Below, piece after piece: positions 1 through 5,246 of a stretch of 5,300 nt of DNA. The DNA comes from Caldilinea sp. (GTDB lineage Bacteria; Chloroflexota; Anaerolineae; Caldilineales; Caldilineaceae). Location of the stretch: assembly GCA_026389955.1 (NCBI GenBank), contig JAPLGY010000280.1, positions 1-5,300 on the forward strand, read 5' to 3'. Within the stretch, counting starts at the first letter, position 1. Every line of letters begins with the position of its first letter. The position numbers and the translations under genes are program-made. The notes beneath the pieces are model-generated. The model searched no databases, was not told where the DNA came from, and worked only from the letters and a program-made list of their open reading frames with translations.

Positions 1-678
1 CAACCGCTGCGCCAGGCTGGCGCGCGCGGAGAGCTCGGCGCGTATCAGCAGTTCGTGCAACCCCTGGGCAGTCAGCGCATCGCCGCCACGACCCCAGCGC
101 AACGGTGCCAGCGGAAAACCGCTGAAGCGGGTCTCTGGCTCTACCAAAGTGAGCAGATCCAGATGGCGGCGTTCGGACACTGGATGGCCCGCCTGAACAT
201 CCATCATCACACTGACTATGTCCTCCTGCTTCTCTTCGCTCAGGATCGTCGCTTTGAAATTGAACTGGAGGTAGTGGTGTTGTTCGCTCCGCTCCTGCAT
301 CTTGGGGACGAGGTCGAGACGGGCGTTGGGCAGGAGGACCTGTTTGTGTGCCAGTTCCACCAGCCCACGTTTGTCCAGCCGCACATGGTTGATATACCCG
401 GCTGCACAGGCCGGCTGCTGCGCCACCAGATTCGCGATCTTGTCGACAATCGGGTGGTGGACGCTCAGCGCCAACGCGGTCTCAGCGTCCCCCGCAGTGG
501 ACTCCATGTCGAAACGTAGGTGTAGCGAGTCCTCTACGCCCAGCTTTGCAGCCATTTCCTCGGGCAGCAGCACTTCGTAGACGCCAAATGCAGGCGGCGC
601 CACGACACTGCCTTGTTGCTCCAAAAAATCGAGCACAAAGCGCCCCAAATCAAAACGCTCGTGGTGGAGATCGCTCAT
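1..678 (-). CDS. Conserved protein of unknown function, partner of the SNF2 helicase (possibly YqhG-like); 3' end outside the window
   Basis: The frame opens at ATG 678-676 and stays open for 226 codons to the window edge, so the C-terminus is missing. It begins 10 bp after the helicase stop on the same strand, so the two are almost certainly one operon; the ribosome binding site is weak (AAAGAAACGG just ahead of the start). The product looks soluble, with no signal peptide or membrane segment. Residues 10-35 (RFVLDFLEQQG, then APPAFGVYEVLLPEE) and 134-165 (HHYLQFNFKATI, then DIVSVMMDVQAGHPV) read as compact alpha/beta segments. From about residue 207 it becomes helical and Leu/Ala/Arg-rich. 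From memory, segment order and wording resemble Bacillus YqhG, encoded next to the SNF2 helicase YqhH; the same gene pairing is seen here. That is an unaligned comparison, so the family call is tentative, while the gene itself is well supported. Confidence 0.8.
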   Translation of the reverse strand, partial: MSDLHHERFDLGRFVLDFLEQQGSVVAPPAFGVYEVLLPEEMAAKLGVEDSLHLRFDMESTAGDAETALALSVHHPIVDKIANLVAQQPACAAGYINHVRLDKRGLVELAHKQVLLPNARLDLVPKMQERSEQHHYLQFNFKATILSEEKQEDIVSVMMDVQAGHPVSERRHLDLLTLVEPETRFSGFPLAPLRWGRGGDALTAQGLHELLIRAELSARASLAQRL

Positions 679-688
679 CGCCGTTTCT

Positions 689-2500
689 TTATTCCGTGCT
701 GAAGTCCTCGCCAAATAGAGCTTCGTCGTACTCCTTCATCTCCTGGTAGGCGGTGCGCGCCTTGACCAGAGCGTCGCCCAGCTCACCCATCTTCACGGAC
801 AGATCCGCTGTACTTTGTGCCTGACGCCAAATTTCGAGGACGATTTCCTCGAAATCGCGCTCGTCGGACAGCTGCCCCAGGATAAGATCCATCTCACCGA
901 TGACCAATTCAAACATATTGAGCTTGCGGTCGAGAATGTCGAGCACATACTCCTCGAGGGTGCCCTGCGCGGCCAGGTTGAAAATGTCCACCGGCAATGT
1001 CTGGCCGATCCGATGGATGCGCCCAACGCGTTGTTCGATGCGCTGCGGGTTCCAAGGCAGGTCGAAGTTGACCAGCACACGGCAGAACTGGAGGTTGCGT
1101 CCCTCACCGGCAGCCTCGGTCGAGAGCAGCACATCTGTCTTCTCGCTGAATGCGCGGATCGCTTGATCCTTCTGGGCTGGGGTCAGCCCGCCGTGATAGA
1201 GTGCAAAGTCGATGCCCCACAACCGCATCTGCTGTGCCAACAGCTCTTGTGTGGCGCGAAACTGGGTAAAGATCACGACCTTCCCCTGCCCGGCTCCGGC
1301 GGCGCGCTGCGCATCCAGCAGCTTGCGCAGCGCGTCGGCTTTGGCGGTTGTCCGAACAGCATCCGCCTCTTCTGCCAGTCTCAACAGTTCGCTGCGATAG
1401 GTGCCGAGCCCTCTCACCTCAGCCAGCGAACGCAGCGTCGTGCGCGTGGCAGCAACACTGCTCCCAGTTTCCAACAACAGTGTGCGCACGCCCCAGCGAT
1501 GGGCGTTGGAGACTGTTTCGTCGCTCAGCATGTGACGCCCCAGGTCGACGATGGCATCGTAGATTTGCTGTTCGTCGGCGTGCAGAGCAATCCGCACAGT
1601 GTGGGCCCGGCGCGGGGGCAATTGCAGATGGATCTGGCTGCGCGAGTGGCGCACCATCACGTCGCTCAACAAGTCACGCAGCAGGCCGCGGTTTTTGGGC
1701 AGCCGTGGATCCCCACGCACGACAAACTCTCTTTGAAATTCTTTGGGACTTTTCAACTGCCCTGGCTTGAGCACCGTCACCAAATTGTACAGCTCGGCCA
1801 GGCTGTTCTGGACCGGCGTGGCGGTCAACAACAAAATGTAGCGCTTTTTCAACTCATTGACCAGCTTCCAGGTCACCGAGGTGCGATTTTTGAGGTGATG
1901 CGCTTCGTCTACAATCACCAGGTCGTACAGCGCTGACGTGATCTTCTCACGGTGCTCAGGGCGCCGTGCCGTCGCCATCGATGCGATGACATATGGGAAA
2001 TGAAGCCAGGCTTCTGGCCCTTGCTGGCGAAAGCGTTCGTCGTTGTAGGTGACAAATTCGGTAATCTTGAACTTGGAAGCCAATTCCTCGTTCCATTGCT
2101 CGACCAACCCCGACGGGGTGAGGATGAGCACACGCTGCACCATCTGACGCAGCAGATACTCCTTGAGCACCAGCCCAGCCTCGATGGTCTTGCCCAAACC
2201 GACCTCGTCGCTGAGCAACCCCCGTCCCCGAAAGCGGCGCAGAACCGTGCGCGCAGCCCGAATCTGGTAGTCGAAGGGCATAAAGTCGATGGCATCCAGT
2301 GCCAACAGGTCATCGAAGCCAGCGACCAGCCCCAGGCGCAACGCCATCAGCCGCAGCTGATACGTGTGCAGATCCGCAAGCCTGCCCTCCGCAACGTTGT
2401 CCAAAATTGCAGCAGCACCGGGCACCAGATTGAAAGTTGGTGTGACGGTTGCAGACGGCACCGCGTTTGTAGAGGGCGACCGGGTCACTTTTGTCGGCAC
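689..2500 (-). CDS. SNF2/HepA-family DEAD/DEAH-type ATPase (putative helicase or translocase)
   Basis: The 603-residue protein carries the full SF2/SNF2 motif set: Walker A DEVGLGKT (98-105), Ia ILTPSGLVEQW (126-136), Walker B DEAH (198-201), III LLTATP (224-229), IV VVIFTQF (408-414), V STEAAGEGRNLQ (460-471) and VI QRIEQRVGRIHRIGQ (486-500) with arginine fingers R494 and R497. Lobe 1 spans about 75-260, lobe 2 about 385-515, and an acidic helical tail (516-603) ends the protein. Such proteins use ATP to translocate on double-stranded DNA or displace bound proteins such as RNA polymerase; no nuclease or methylase domain is present. It is shorter than RapA (about 970 residues) and near the size of Bacillus YqhH, whose C-terminal region, as remembered, is similar. 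The start is GTG at 2500; an in-frame stop (2533-2531) rules out much extension, and AAAGGA lies about 14 nt upstream. The partner gene follows in the same operon. The exact target is unknown. Confidence 0.95.
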   Translation of the reverse strand: MPTKVTRSPSTNAVPSATVTPTFNLVPGAAAILDNVAEGRLADLHTYQLRLMALRLGLVAGFDDLLALDAIDFMPFDYQIRAARTVLRRFRGRGLLSDEVGLGKTIEAGLVLKEYLLRQMVQRVLILTPSGLVEQWNEELASKFKITEFVTYNDERFRQQGPEAWLHFPYVIASMATARRPEHREKITSALYDLVIVDEAHHLKNRTSVTWKLVNELKKRYILLLTATPVQNSLAELYNLVTVLKPGQLKSPKEFQREFVVRGDPRLPKNRGLLRDLLSDVMVRHSRSQIHLQLPPRRAHTVRIALHADEQQIYDAIVDLGRHMLSDETVSNAHRWGVRTLLLETGSSVAATRTTLRSLAEVRGLGTYRSELLRLAEEADAVRTTAKADALRKLLDAQRAAGAGQGKVVIFTQFRATQELLAQQMRLWGIDFALYHGGLTPAQKDQAIRAFSEKTDVLLSTEAAGEGRNLQFCRVLVNFDLPWNPQRIEQRVGRIHRIGQTLPVDIFNLAAQGTLEEYVLDILDRKLNMFELVIGEMDLILGQLSDERDFEEIVLEIWRQAQSTADLSVKMGELGDALVKARTAYQEMKEYDEALFGEDFSTE

Positions 2501-2570
2501 AGCGGCTGAACAAATCCTTTGGCGAGCTGCCTACCTCTTCCAATATGGGGTTCCTGACTCGCAAAATGCG

Positions 2571-2600
2571 TTGGCAAAAATCCCCATCACATAGTATACT
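2571..2600 (+). promoter_or_regulatory. Candidate sigma-70-type promoter P1 for the ECF S-component gene
   Basis: TTGGCA (2571-2576), an 18-bp spacer and TATACT (2595-2600) make a good match to the -35/-10 consensus facing the transporter gene. A start near 2607 would leave a leader of about 135 nt containing the inverted repeat at 2635-2664. The promoter is predicted by eye only. Confidence 0.5.
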
Positions 2601-2621
2601 GTCGCGCTAAAAATCGCACAA
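2593..2621 (-). promoter_or_regulatory. Candidate divergent promoter for the helicase operon, sharing its -10 with P1
   Basis: On the minus strand TTGTGC (2621-2616), a 17-bp spacer and TATACT (2598-2593) face the helicase gene. The -10 sits in the 8-bp palindrome AGTATACT (2593-2600), so the same bases act as -10 on both strands. A start near 2586 would give a leader of about 86 nt. The -35 matches only three of six consensus bases, so this call is weaker than P1. Confidence 0.4.
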
Positions 2622-2634
2622 CGTTTCTGCAATT

Positions 2635-2664
2635 CTGTGTCTGTCCTGCGTCGTTCAGACACAG
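2635..2664. repeat. 9-bp inverted repeat, candidate operator or leader hairpin
   Basis: Arms CTGTGTCTG (2635-2643) and CAGACACAG (2656-2664) are perfect complements separated by 12 bp. The right arm ends one base before the -35 of promoter candidate P2, a usual place for a repressor site. In transcripts from P1 the same bases would form a 9-bp hairpin with a 12-nt loop. No U-run follows, so it is not a classical terminator. No known regulator motif was recognised. Confidence 0.45.
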
Positions 2665-2693
2665 TTGACGGAGCGGTGGCTTTGCGTTATCTT
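2665..2693 (+). promoter_or_regulatory. Candidate second promoter P2 for the ECF S-component gene
   Basis: TTGACG (2665-2670), a 17-bp spacer and TATCTT (2688-2693) match five and four of six consensus bases at the optimal spacing. A start near 2700 would leave a leader of about 43 nt with the AGGAG ribosome binding site. Tandem use with P1 and control through the adjoining inverted repeat are inferences. Confidence 0.45.
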
Positions 2694-2742
2694 TGCTGGC
2701 TGTATGTGATTGGTCCGCATAGGGATGTGAGGAGAAACAGTG

Positions 2743-3321
2743 ATGACGATTTCGACCCGCAGTATCGTGGTGGCCGGCGCGCTGATTGCCATTTCCGCCG
2801 TGCTGTCTTTGACCGGGCTGGGATACTTCCCGGTTCCGAATGTGACTGCCTCGGCGACCATTTTGCACGTGCCGCCGATCATCGGCGCTGTGCTGGAGGG
2901 GCCAGCCGTCGGGATGTTGGTCGGGCTGGTTTTTGGGGTCGACTCGCTGGTCAAATTCGCGAGCGTGGTGTTGTCCGCACCGGCCTATGCAGCGGCACCT
3001 CTCTGGCAGGGATGGCTGGCAGCGATCGTGATCATTCTGCTGCCCCGTCTGCTGATCGGGCCTGCTGCCTGGCTGGTCTATCGAGCGCTGCGTCGCGGCA
3101 GCCCGATCGTGGCCCTTGCCGCAGCCGGTGTGGCCGGCTCGCTGGCCAATTCTGTGTTGGTGCTCGGGTTTGCCATCGGGCTGCAGGTCTTTTCAGTCGA
3201 TGTGCTGATCGGCGTCATCCCGCAGATTGTCTTCGAAGCGGTGCTGTCAGCGGTTATCACAGTGGCTGTAGTGGCAGCCTGGCACCGCCTGGGCAGCGGG
3301 CGCGGCGGATCGTCGGTCTGA
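2743..3321 (+). CDS. ECF transporter S component (substrate-binding membrane subunit, vitamin uptake)
   Basis: This 192-residue, very hydrophobic protein has about six membrane helices (roughly 7-27, 36-52, 54-74, 92-113, 121-146 and 158-180), matching the size and topology of S components. These bind a vitamin or similar micronutrient in the membrane and dock onto a shared EcfA-EcfA'-EcfT module to import it with ATP. Family-like segments are ATILHVPPIIGA (38-49), GLVFGVDSL (61-69) and GSLANSVLVLG (132-142). The last resembles PanT-like and other unassigned members, so pantothenate is one possibility, but the substrate cannot be read from sequence. Helix 1 has G12/A16 where many S components carry AxxxA for EcfT contact. 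ATG 2743 is preferred over the adjoining GTG 2740 because AGGAG (2730-2734) lies 8 nt before the ATG. No Ecf module genes are nearby, pointing to a stand-alone (group II) S component. Confidence 0.85.
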   Translation: MTISTRSIVVAGALIAISAVLSLTGLGYFPVPNVTASATILHVPPIIGAVLEGPAVGMLVGLVFGVDSLVKFASVVLSAPAYAAAPLWQGWLAAIVIILLPRLLIGPAAWLVYRALRRGSPIVALAAAGVAGSLANSVLVLGFAIGLQVFSVDVLIGVIPQIVFEAVLSAVITVAVVAAWHRLGSGRGGSSV

Positions 3322-3336
3322 GCCGCGCCCGCTGTC
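3292..3336. terminator. GC-rich hairpin at the convergent gene junction, candidate transcription terminator
   Basis: The left arm (3292-3306, inside the last codons of the S-component gene) pairs with the right arm (3322-3336) over 15 positions, all Watson-Crick except one G-U pair at 3293/3335. The 15-nt loop contains the TGA stop. The right arm fills exactly the 15-bp gap before the hydrolase stop at 3337. No T-run follows on either strand, so intrinsic termination would be imperfect; it may instead block readthrough between the convergent genes or protect 3' ends. Confidence 0.5.
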
Positions 3337-4116
3337 TCAAACCGTCCTGGTCAGCTCTTCCAGAAAACGGTCGAGCTGGGCGGAGACAACCTCAGGCTGT
3401 TCCAGCAACACATTGTGCCCTGCCTCGGCGACCAGGCAGAGCCGGCTGCCTGGGAGCGCCGCGTGCAGCGCCTGACTGAGCTGGGGGGGCGTCATGCGGT
3501 CTTGCTCGCCACAAAGAATGAGCGTCGGTGCCACCAGCTGGGCAAGCCGGCCGCGAATGTCAAACGCCTCTACAACAGCAAAATCGTTGTGGAGGCTCTG
3601 GGCGTCGTACTCGCGCAGATGGTGCAGATAGCGGTCCTTCTCTTCTGGGTGGGTCGCAGGGTGGTAGGAGGCCTCGACGATCTGGGCGGTCGTGCCCCAG
3701 TAGTCGTGAAGAACCCCAGAGAGCAACGCCGGAGAGACCTTCATGCGCGCCCCAGCCCCGATCACGGCGATGCCCGCCAGACGATGGCTGTAAGCAGTGG
3801 CAAAGTCCAAAGCGATGGCCCCCCCCAACGAGTGGCCAGCCAGCACAAACCACGGCAATTCCAGCGCGTCAACAAAGTCGCGTACAACTTCGCTGTAGGC
3901 GCTGATCGAAGCACAGGCTGGCAAGGGCGACGCCCCATGGCCAGGCAGATCGAGCGCGTAGACAGCTGTGGCTGGCAGATGACGCACCTGGGGAGGCCAG
4001 ATCAGATGATTGGCGCCGGCACCATGCAGCAACACCAACGGCGGACGCTCCACTGCAACCTGGCGCCCGTACCTGCGAAACGCCAGGGTTCGGTTGCCCA
4101 CAACAATTGTTTCCAT
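3337..4116 (-). CDS. Alpha/beta hydrolase (MhpC-like esterase/lactonase-type fold)
   Basis: This 259-residue cytosolic protein of usual family length has a complete catalytic set. The oxyanion-hole segment is HGAGAN (31-36), the nucleophile Ser96 sits in GHSLGG (94-99), the acid is Asp206 in GEQDRMTP (203-210), and the base is His234 in AGHN (232-235). The DLPGHG segment (56-61) is also typical. Residues about 120-185 form the helical cap that sets substrate choice. The fold covers esterases, enol-lactonases, C-C hydrolases, haloperoxidases and others, so no substrate is assigned. AGAGGAGA (4134-4127) lies about 11 nt before ATG 4116. The gene lies 30 bp downstream of a small ORF on the same strand and may share its transcript. 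It converges on the S-component gene. An uninterrupted run of eight G encodes the Leu-Gly-Gly of the nucleophile elbow. Confidence 0.9.
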   Translation of the reverse strand: METIVVGNRTLAFRRYGRQVAVERPPLVLLHGAGANHLIWPPQVRHLPATAVYALDLPGHGASPLPACASISAYSEVVRDFVDALELPWFVLAGHSLGGAIALDFATAYSHRLAGIAVIGAGARMKVSPALLSGVLHDYWGTTAQIVEASYHPATHPEEKDRYLHHLREYDAQSLHNDFAVVEAFDIRGRLAQLVAPTLILCGEQDRMTPPQLSQALHAALPGSRLCLVAEAGHNVLLEQPEVVSAQLDRFLEELTRTV

Positions 4117-4146
4117 AAAAAGAGAGTCTCCTCTGAACAGCTGGGG

Positions 4147-4326
4147 TCAGATTGATGTTATTGTATCGTACACCTGCCAGTTTTGCATAAAAGATACGCT
4201 GTCGCATAATCGGTAGAAGAGCGATTCAACAAAAACAGGAGGTTGAGGGCAAAATTTCTTGCCTTCAAGCAGGGAGGAAGAGCCTCCGCCACTTCCAAGC
4301 GAAATCGTAATCCCCTGTATTTGCAT
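4147..4326 (-). CDS. Small ORF, 59 residues, unknown function, upstream of the hydrolase
   Basis: ATG 4326 is preceded by AAGGAG (4339-4334) with a 7-nt spacer, the best-placed ribosome binding site on this strand, and TATAAA (4357-4352) gives a plausible -10. The frame ends at TGA 4149-4147, 30 bp before the hydrolase start. The peptide begins MQIQGITISLGSGGGSSS (1-18), has Cys26 and Cys41, then a mixed hydrophobic stretch VFVESLFYRLC (31-41) and an aromatic C-terminus. There is no signal peptide or clear membrane helix. I do not recognise it. The Gly/Ser-rich N-terminal segment and two cysteines allow a peptide precursor, but no leader motif or maturation enzyme is visible, so this is only a possibility. 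The same frame stays open upstream to GTG 4533, but that extension lacks a ribosome binding site and runs through the promoter-like AT-rich tract. It could also be leader sequence of the hydrolase mRNA. Confidence 0.45.
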   Translation of the reverse strand: MQIQGITISLGSGGGSSSLLEGKKFCPQPPVFVESLFYRLCDSVSFMQNWQVYDTITSI

Positions 4327-4351
4327 TATACTGCTCCTTGTTGTACAATGT

Positions 4352-4380
4352 TTTATATGAGTAATTTGCAAAAATATAAA
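4352..4380. promoter_or_regulatory. AT-rich symmetric promoter region between the small ORF/hydrolase and the phosphatidyltransferase
   Basis: TTTATA (4352-4357), 17 bp, TATAAA (4375-4380) reads identically in element order on both strands because the two hexamers are reverse complements; the arms extend to 7 bp (TTTATAT/ATATAAA). The perfect palindrome TTTGCAAA (4365-4372) lies between them. Either strand therefore has a good -10 with a weak -35 at ideal spacing. The minus start would fall near 4345, 19 nt before the small ORF; the plus start near 4387. This is the most AT-rich stretch of the window. Confidence 0.4.
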
Positions 4381-4502
4381 CACAATAAAAATGTTGCGTG
4401 CCCTTTGGGTTGACCGCGCACCTCGTTTCTGCGGCTCGGGGAGCATCCCTGTCTGTGATTCAGCAGCATATAGAACAACACCTCCTCCCCTTGCTGTGGT
4501 CA

Positions 4503-4547
4503 CGTTGAGAAGGCAAATCGTCCGTAACCGCACCGGACATCTCGACG
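4503..4547 (+). other. Candidate RNA stem-loop in the phosphatidyltransferase leader
   Basis: CGTTGAGA (4503-4510) pairs with TCTCGACG (4540-4547) through one G-U pair. Inside, GTCCG (4520-4524) pairs with CGGAC (4534-4538) around a 9-nt loop, leaving an uneven internal loop. A run of five T follows at 4559-4563, eleven bases past the stem, so it could be a weak attenuator. It may equally be chance pairing. Confidence 0.3.
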
Positions 4548-4570
4548 ACTGCTGTTGATTTTTATCAGGA

Positions 4571-4586
4571 ACGTCAGGGCTGACGT
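4571..4586. promoter_or_regulatory. 16-bp interrupted palindrome, candidate protein-binding site
   Basis: ACGTCAG-GG-CTGACGT is a perfect inverted repeat with a 2-bp centre, the form expected of a dimeric DNA-binding regulator. It lies 57 bp ahead of the phosphatidyltransferase start and downstream of the predicted promoter. Seven-base arms can occur by chance in a window this size, so support is limited. Confidence 0.3.
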
Positions 4587-4602
4587 CCCCAGCTTTCGCA
4601 CC

Positions 4603-4644
4603 GAGGAGGAGGTTGCACCGCAGGTGGAGCTTGAAACTGCCTGA
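4603..4644 (+). promoter_or_regulatory. Strong Shine-Dalgarno run with a seven-codon mini-ORF overlapping the phosphatidyltransferase start
   Basis: GAGGAGGAGG (4603-4612) is a near-ideal ribosome binding site but lies 31 nt from ATG 4644, too far for direct use. It is 11 nt from GTG 4624, which opens the frame GTG GAG CTT GAA ACT GCC TGA (six residues plus stop). Its TGA (4642-4644) shares the A with the phosphatidyltransferase ATG, giving TGATG, the geometry of translational coupling. The only other site for the main start is GGTGGAG (4623-4629), 14 nt away. Coupled re-initiation is an inference from this arrangement. Confidence 0.35.
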
Positions 4645-5246
4645 TGACTTTGGCCAACTGGATCACTGTGGCGCGTTTCCCGTTGCTGATCGTCCTGGTC
4701 TGGGGAATCTCTGGGGATGGGCTGACCGGACGCCTTCTGGCTGTTCCCGGGGTGATGTTGCTGCTCGGGTTGGATGCAGTCGATGGCATTGTGGCACGCT
4801 GCCGCCAGGAGGCGACCCTGTTGGGCAGCGTGCTCGACATTGCCGCCGACCGGGCTGTCGAGATCGTGCTCTGGGTTCTCTTCGCCTATCTGCAGCTGAT
4901 CCCGTTGGCTGTCCCGCTTATTTTTATCGTGCGCGGGGCCTTGACCGATTCCGTGCGTGCGATCGGGTATGCCGATGGGAAAAGCGCCCATGCCCAGCTC
5001 CGCAGCCGTTGGGGGAGCTGGCTGGTGGCCAGCCGGCCCATGCGCGGGGGATACGGGGCGGTCAAAGCGCTGGCGTTTCTCTTGTTGACGGCAACCCTGG
5101 CGCTGCAGTCTGCAGGGCTGTCCTGGTGGCAGCCGGTCTGGACGGCCGCCAGCGGGTTGAGCGGGGTCGCCACGTTGCTCTGTATCGTGCGCGGCCTCCC
5201 CGTTGTATTGGAGGCTTTCCGGTGGGAGCAGAAAAAGGGATTATGA
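4644..5246 (+). CDS. CDP-alcohol phosphatidyltransferase family membrane enzyme
   Basis: This 200-residue integral membrane protein carries the complete CDP-alcohol phosphotransferase signature: D44, D47-G48, A51-R52, G61, D65 and D69, at the exact DxxDGxxAR...GxxxDxxxD spacing; the aspartates hold the divalent metals. The family moves the phosphatidyl group from a CDP-linked lipid onto an alcohol (glycerol-3-phosphate, serine, inositol phosphate and others), making phospholipids in the cytoplasmic membrane. The N-terminus ([12 protein letters not shown]) is typical of PgsA-like members, and about five or six membrane segments follow (for example 32-43, 71-97, 139-156, 172-190). The acceptor alcohol cannot be read from sequence, so pgsA is not assigned. 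ATG 4644 is the only sensible start, since an in-frame stop lies at 4632-4634. The stop overlaps the next ATG (ATGA), so the downstream gene is probably coupled to it. Confidence 0.88.
   Translation: MTLANWITVARFPLLIVLVWGISGDGLTGRLLAVPGVMLLLGLDAVDGIVARCRQEATLLGSVLDIAADRAVEIVLWVLFAYLQLIPLAVPLIFIVRGALTDSVRAIGYADGKSAHAQLRSRWGSWLVASRPMRGGYGAVKALAFLLLTATLALQSAGLSWWQPVWTAASGLSGVATLLCIVRGLPVVLEAFRWEQKKGL

Larger units (their letters stand above)
4381..4643 (+). other. Long leader/intergenic stretch before the phosphatidyltransferase, no convincing gene
   Basis: These 263 bases hold no recognisable protein or RNA family. A plus-strand frame from ATG 4391 to TGA 4558 (55 codons) has no ribosome binding site, an unlikely composition (Arg, Pro, Cys-rich) and begins only a few bases after the predicted start of transcription, so I do not call it a gene. 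What can be seen is a two-part stem (4503-4547), a short perfect palindrome (4571-4586) and an unusually strong but distant Shine-Dalgarno run (4603-4612). No known riboswitch core was recognised. Confidence 0.5.

Noticed and set aside
55..519. Plus-strand open frames over the left end
   Set aside because: The minus strand is open for 226 codons here with normal composition and operon spacing after the helicase, so the plus frames are shadows.
815..1936. 373-codon open frame on the plus strand
   Set aside because: It lies antisense and wholly inside the helicase gene, which has every SNF2 motif. The translated frame shows no recognisable domain and its Gln/His-rich content is typical of an opposite-strand shadow.
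689..2500. Defence-system helicase (DISARM DrmD or Zorya ZorD)
   Set aside because: Those systems have further signature genes (methylase, DrmA/B/C, or ZorA/B motor genes). The only neighbour seen is one small unknown protein, and the other flank is a vitamin transporter.
2607..2742. Vitamin-sensing riboswitch in the S-component leader
   Set aside because: No TPP, cobalamin, THF or preQ1 core was recognised. The only clear structure is one simple hairpin better explained as an operator.
3415..4155. 246-codon open frame on the plus strand
   Set aside because: Antisense to the alpha/beta hydrolase, which has a full catalytic triad; the frame runs past the hydrolase start and has no family features.
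4160..4188. Separate hydrolase promoter with -10 TACAAT (4165-4160)
   Set aside because: No acceptable -35 lies 16-18 bp upstream; it falls in the coding frame of the small ORF, so support is too weak.
4327..4533. N-terminal extension of the 59-residue small ORF to GTG 4533
   Set aside because: No ribosome binding site, composition changes sharply across the AT-rich tract, and it would run through the likely promoter.
4391..4558. 55-codon plus-strand ORF from ATG 4391
   Set aside because: No ribosome binding site, unlikely residue composition and no recognisable similarity; kept only as part of the leader description.
4500..4991. 163-codon minus-strand frame across the phosphatidyltransferase start
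   Set aside because: Antisense to the conserved DxxDGxxAR region; Gln/Asp/His-rich composition and no start site signal.
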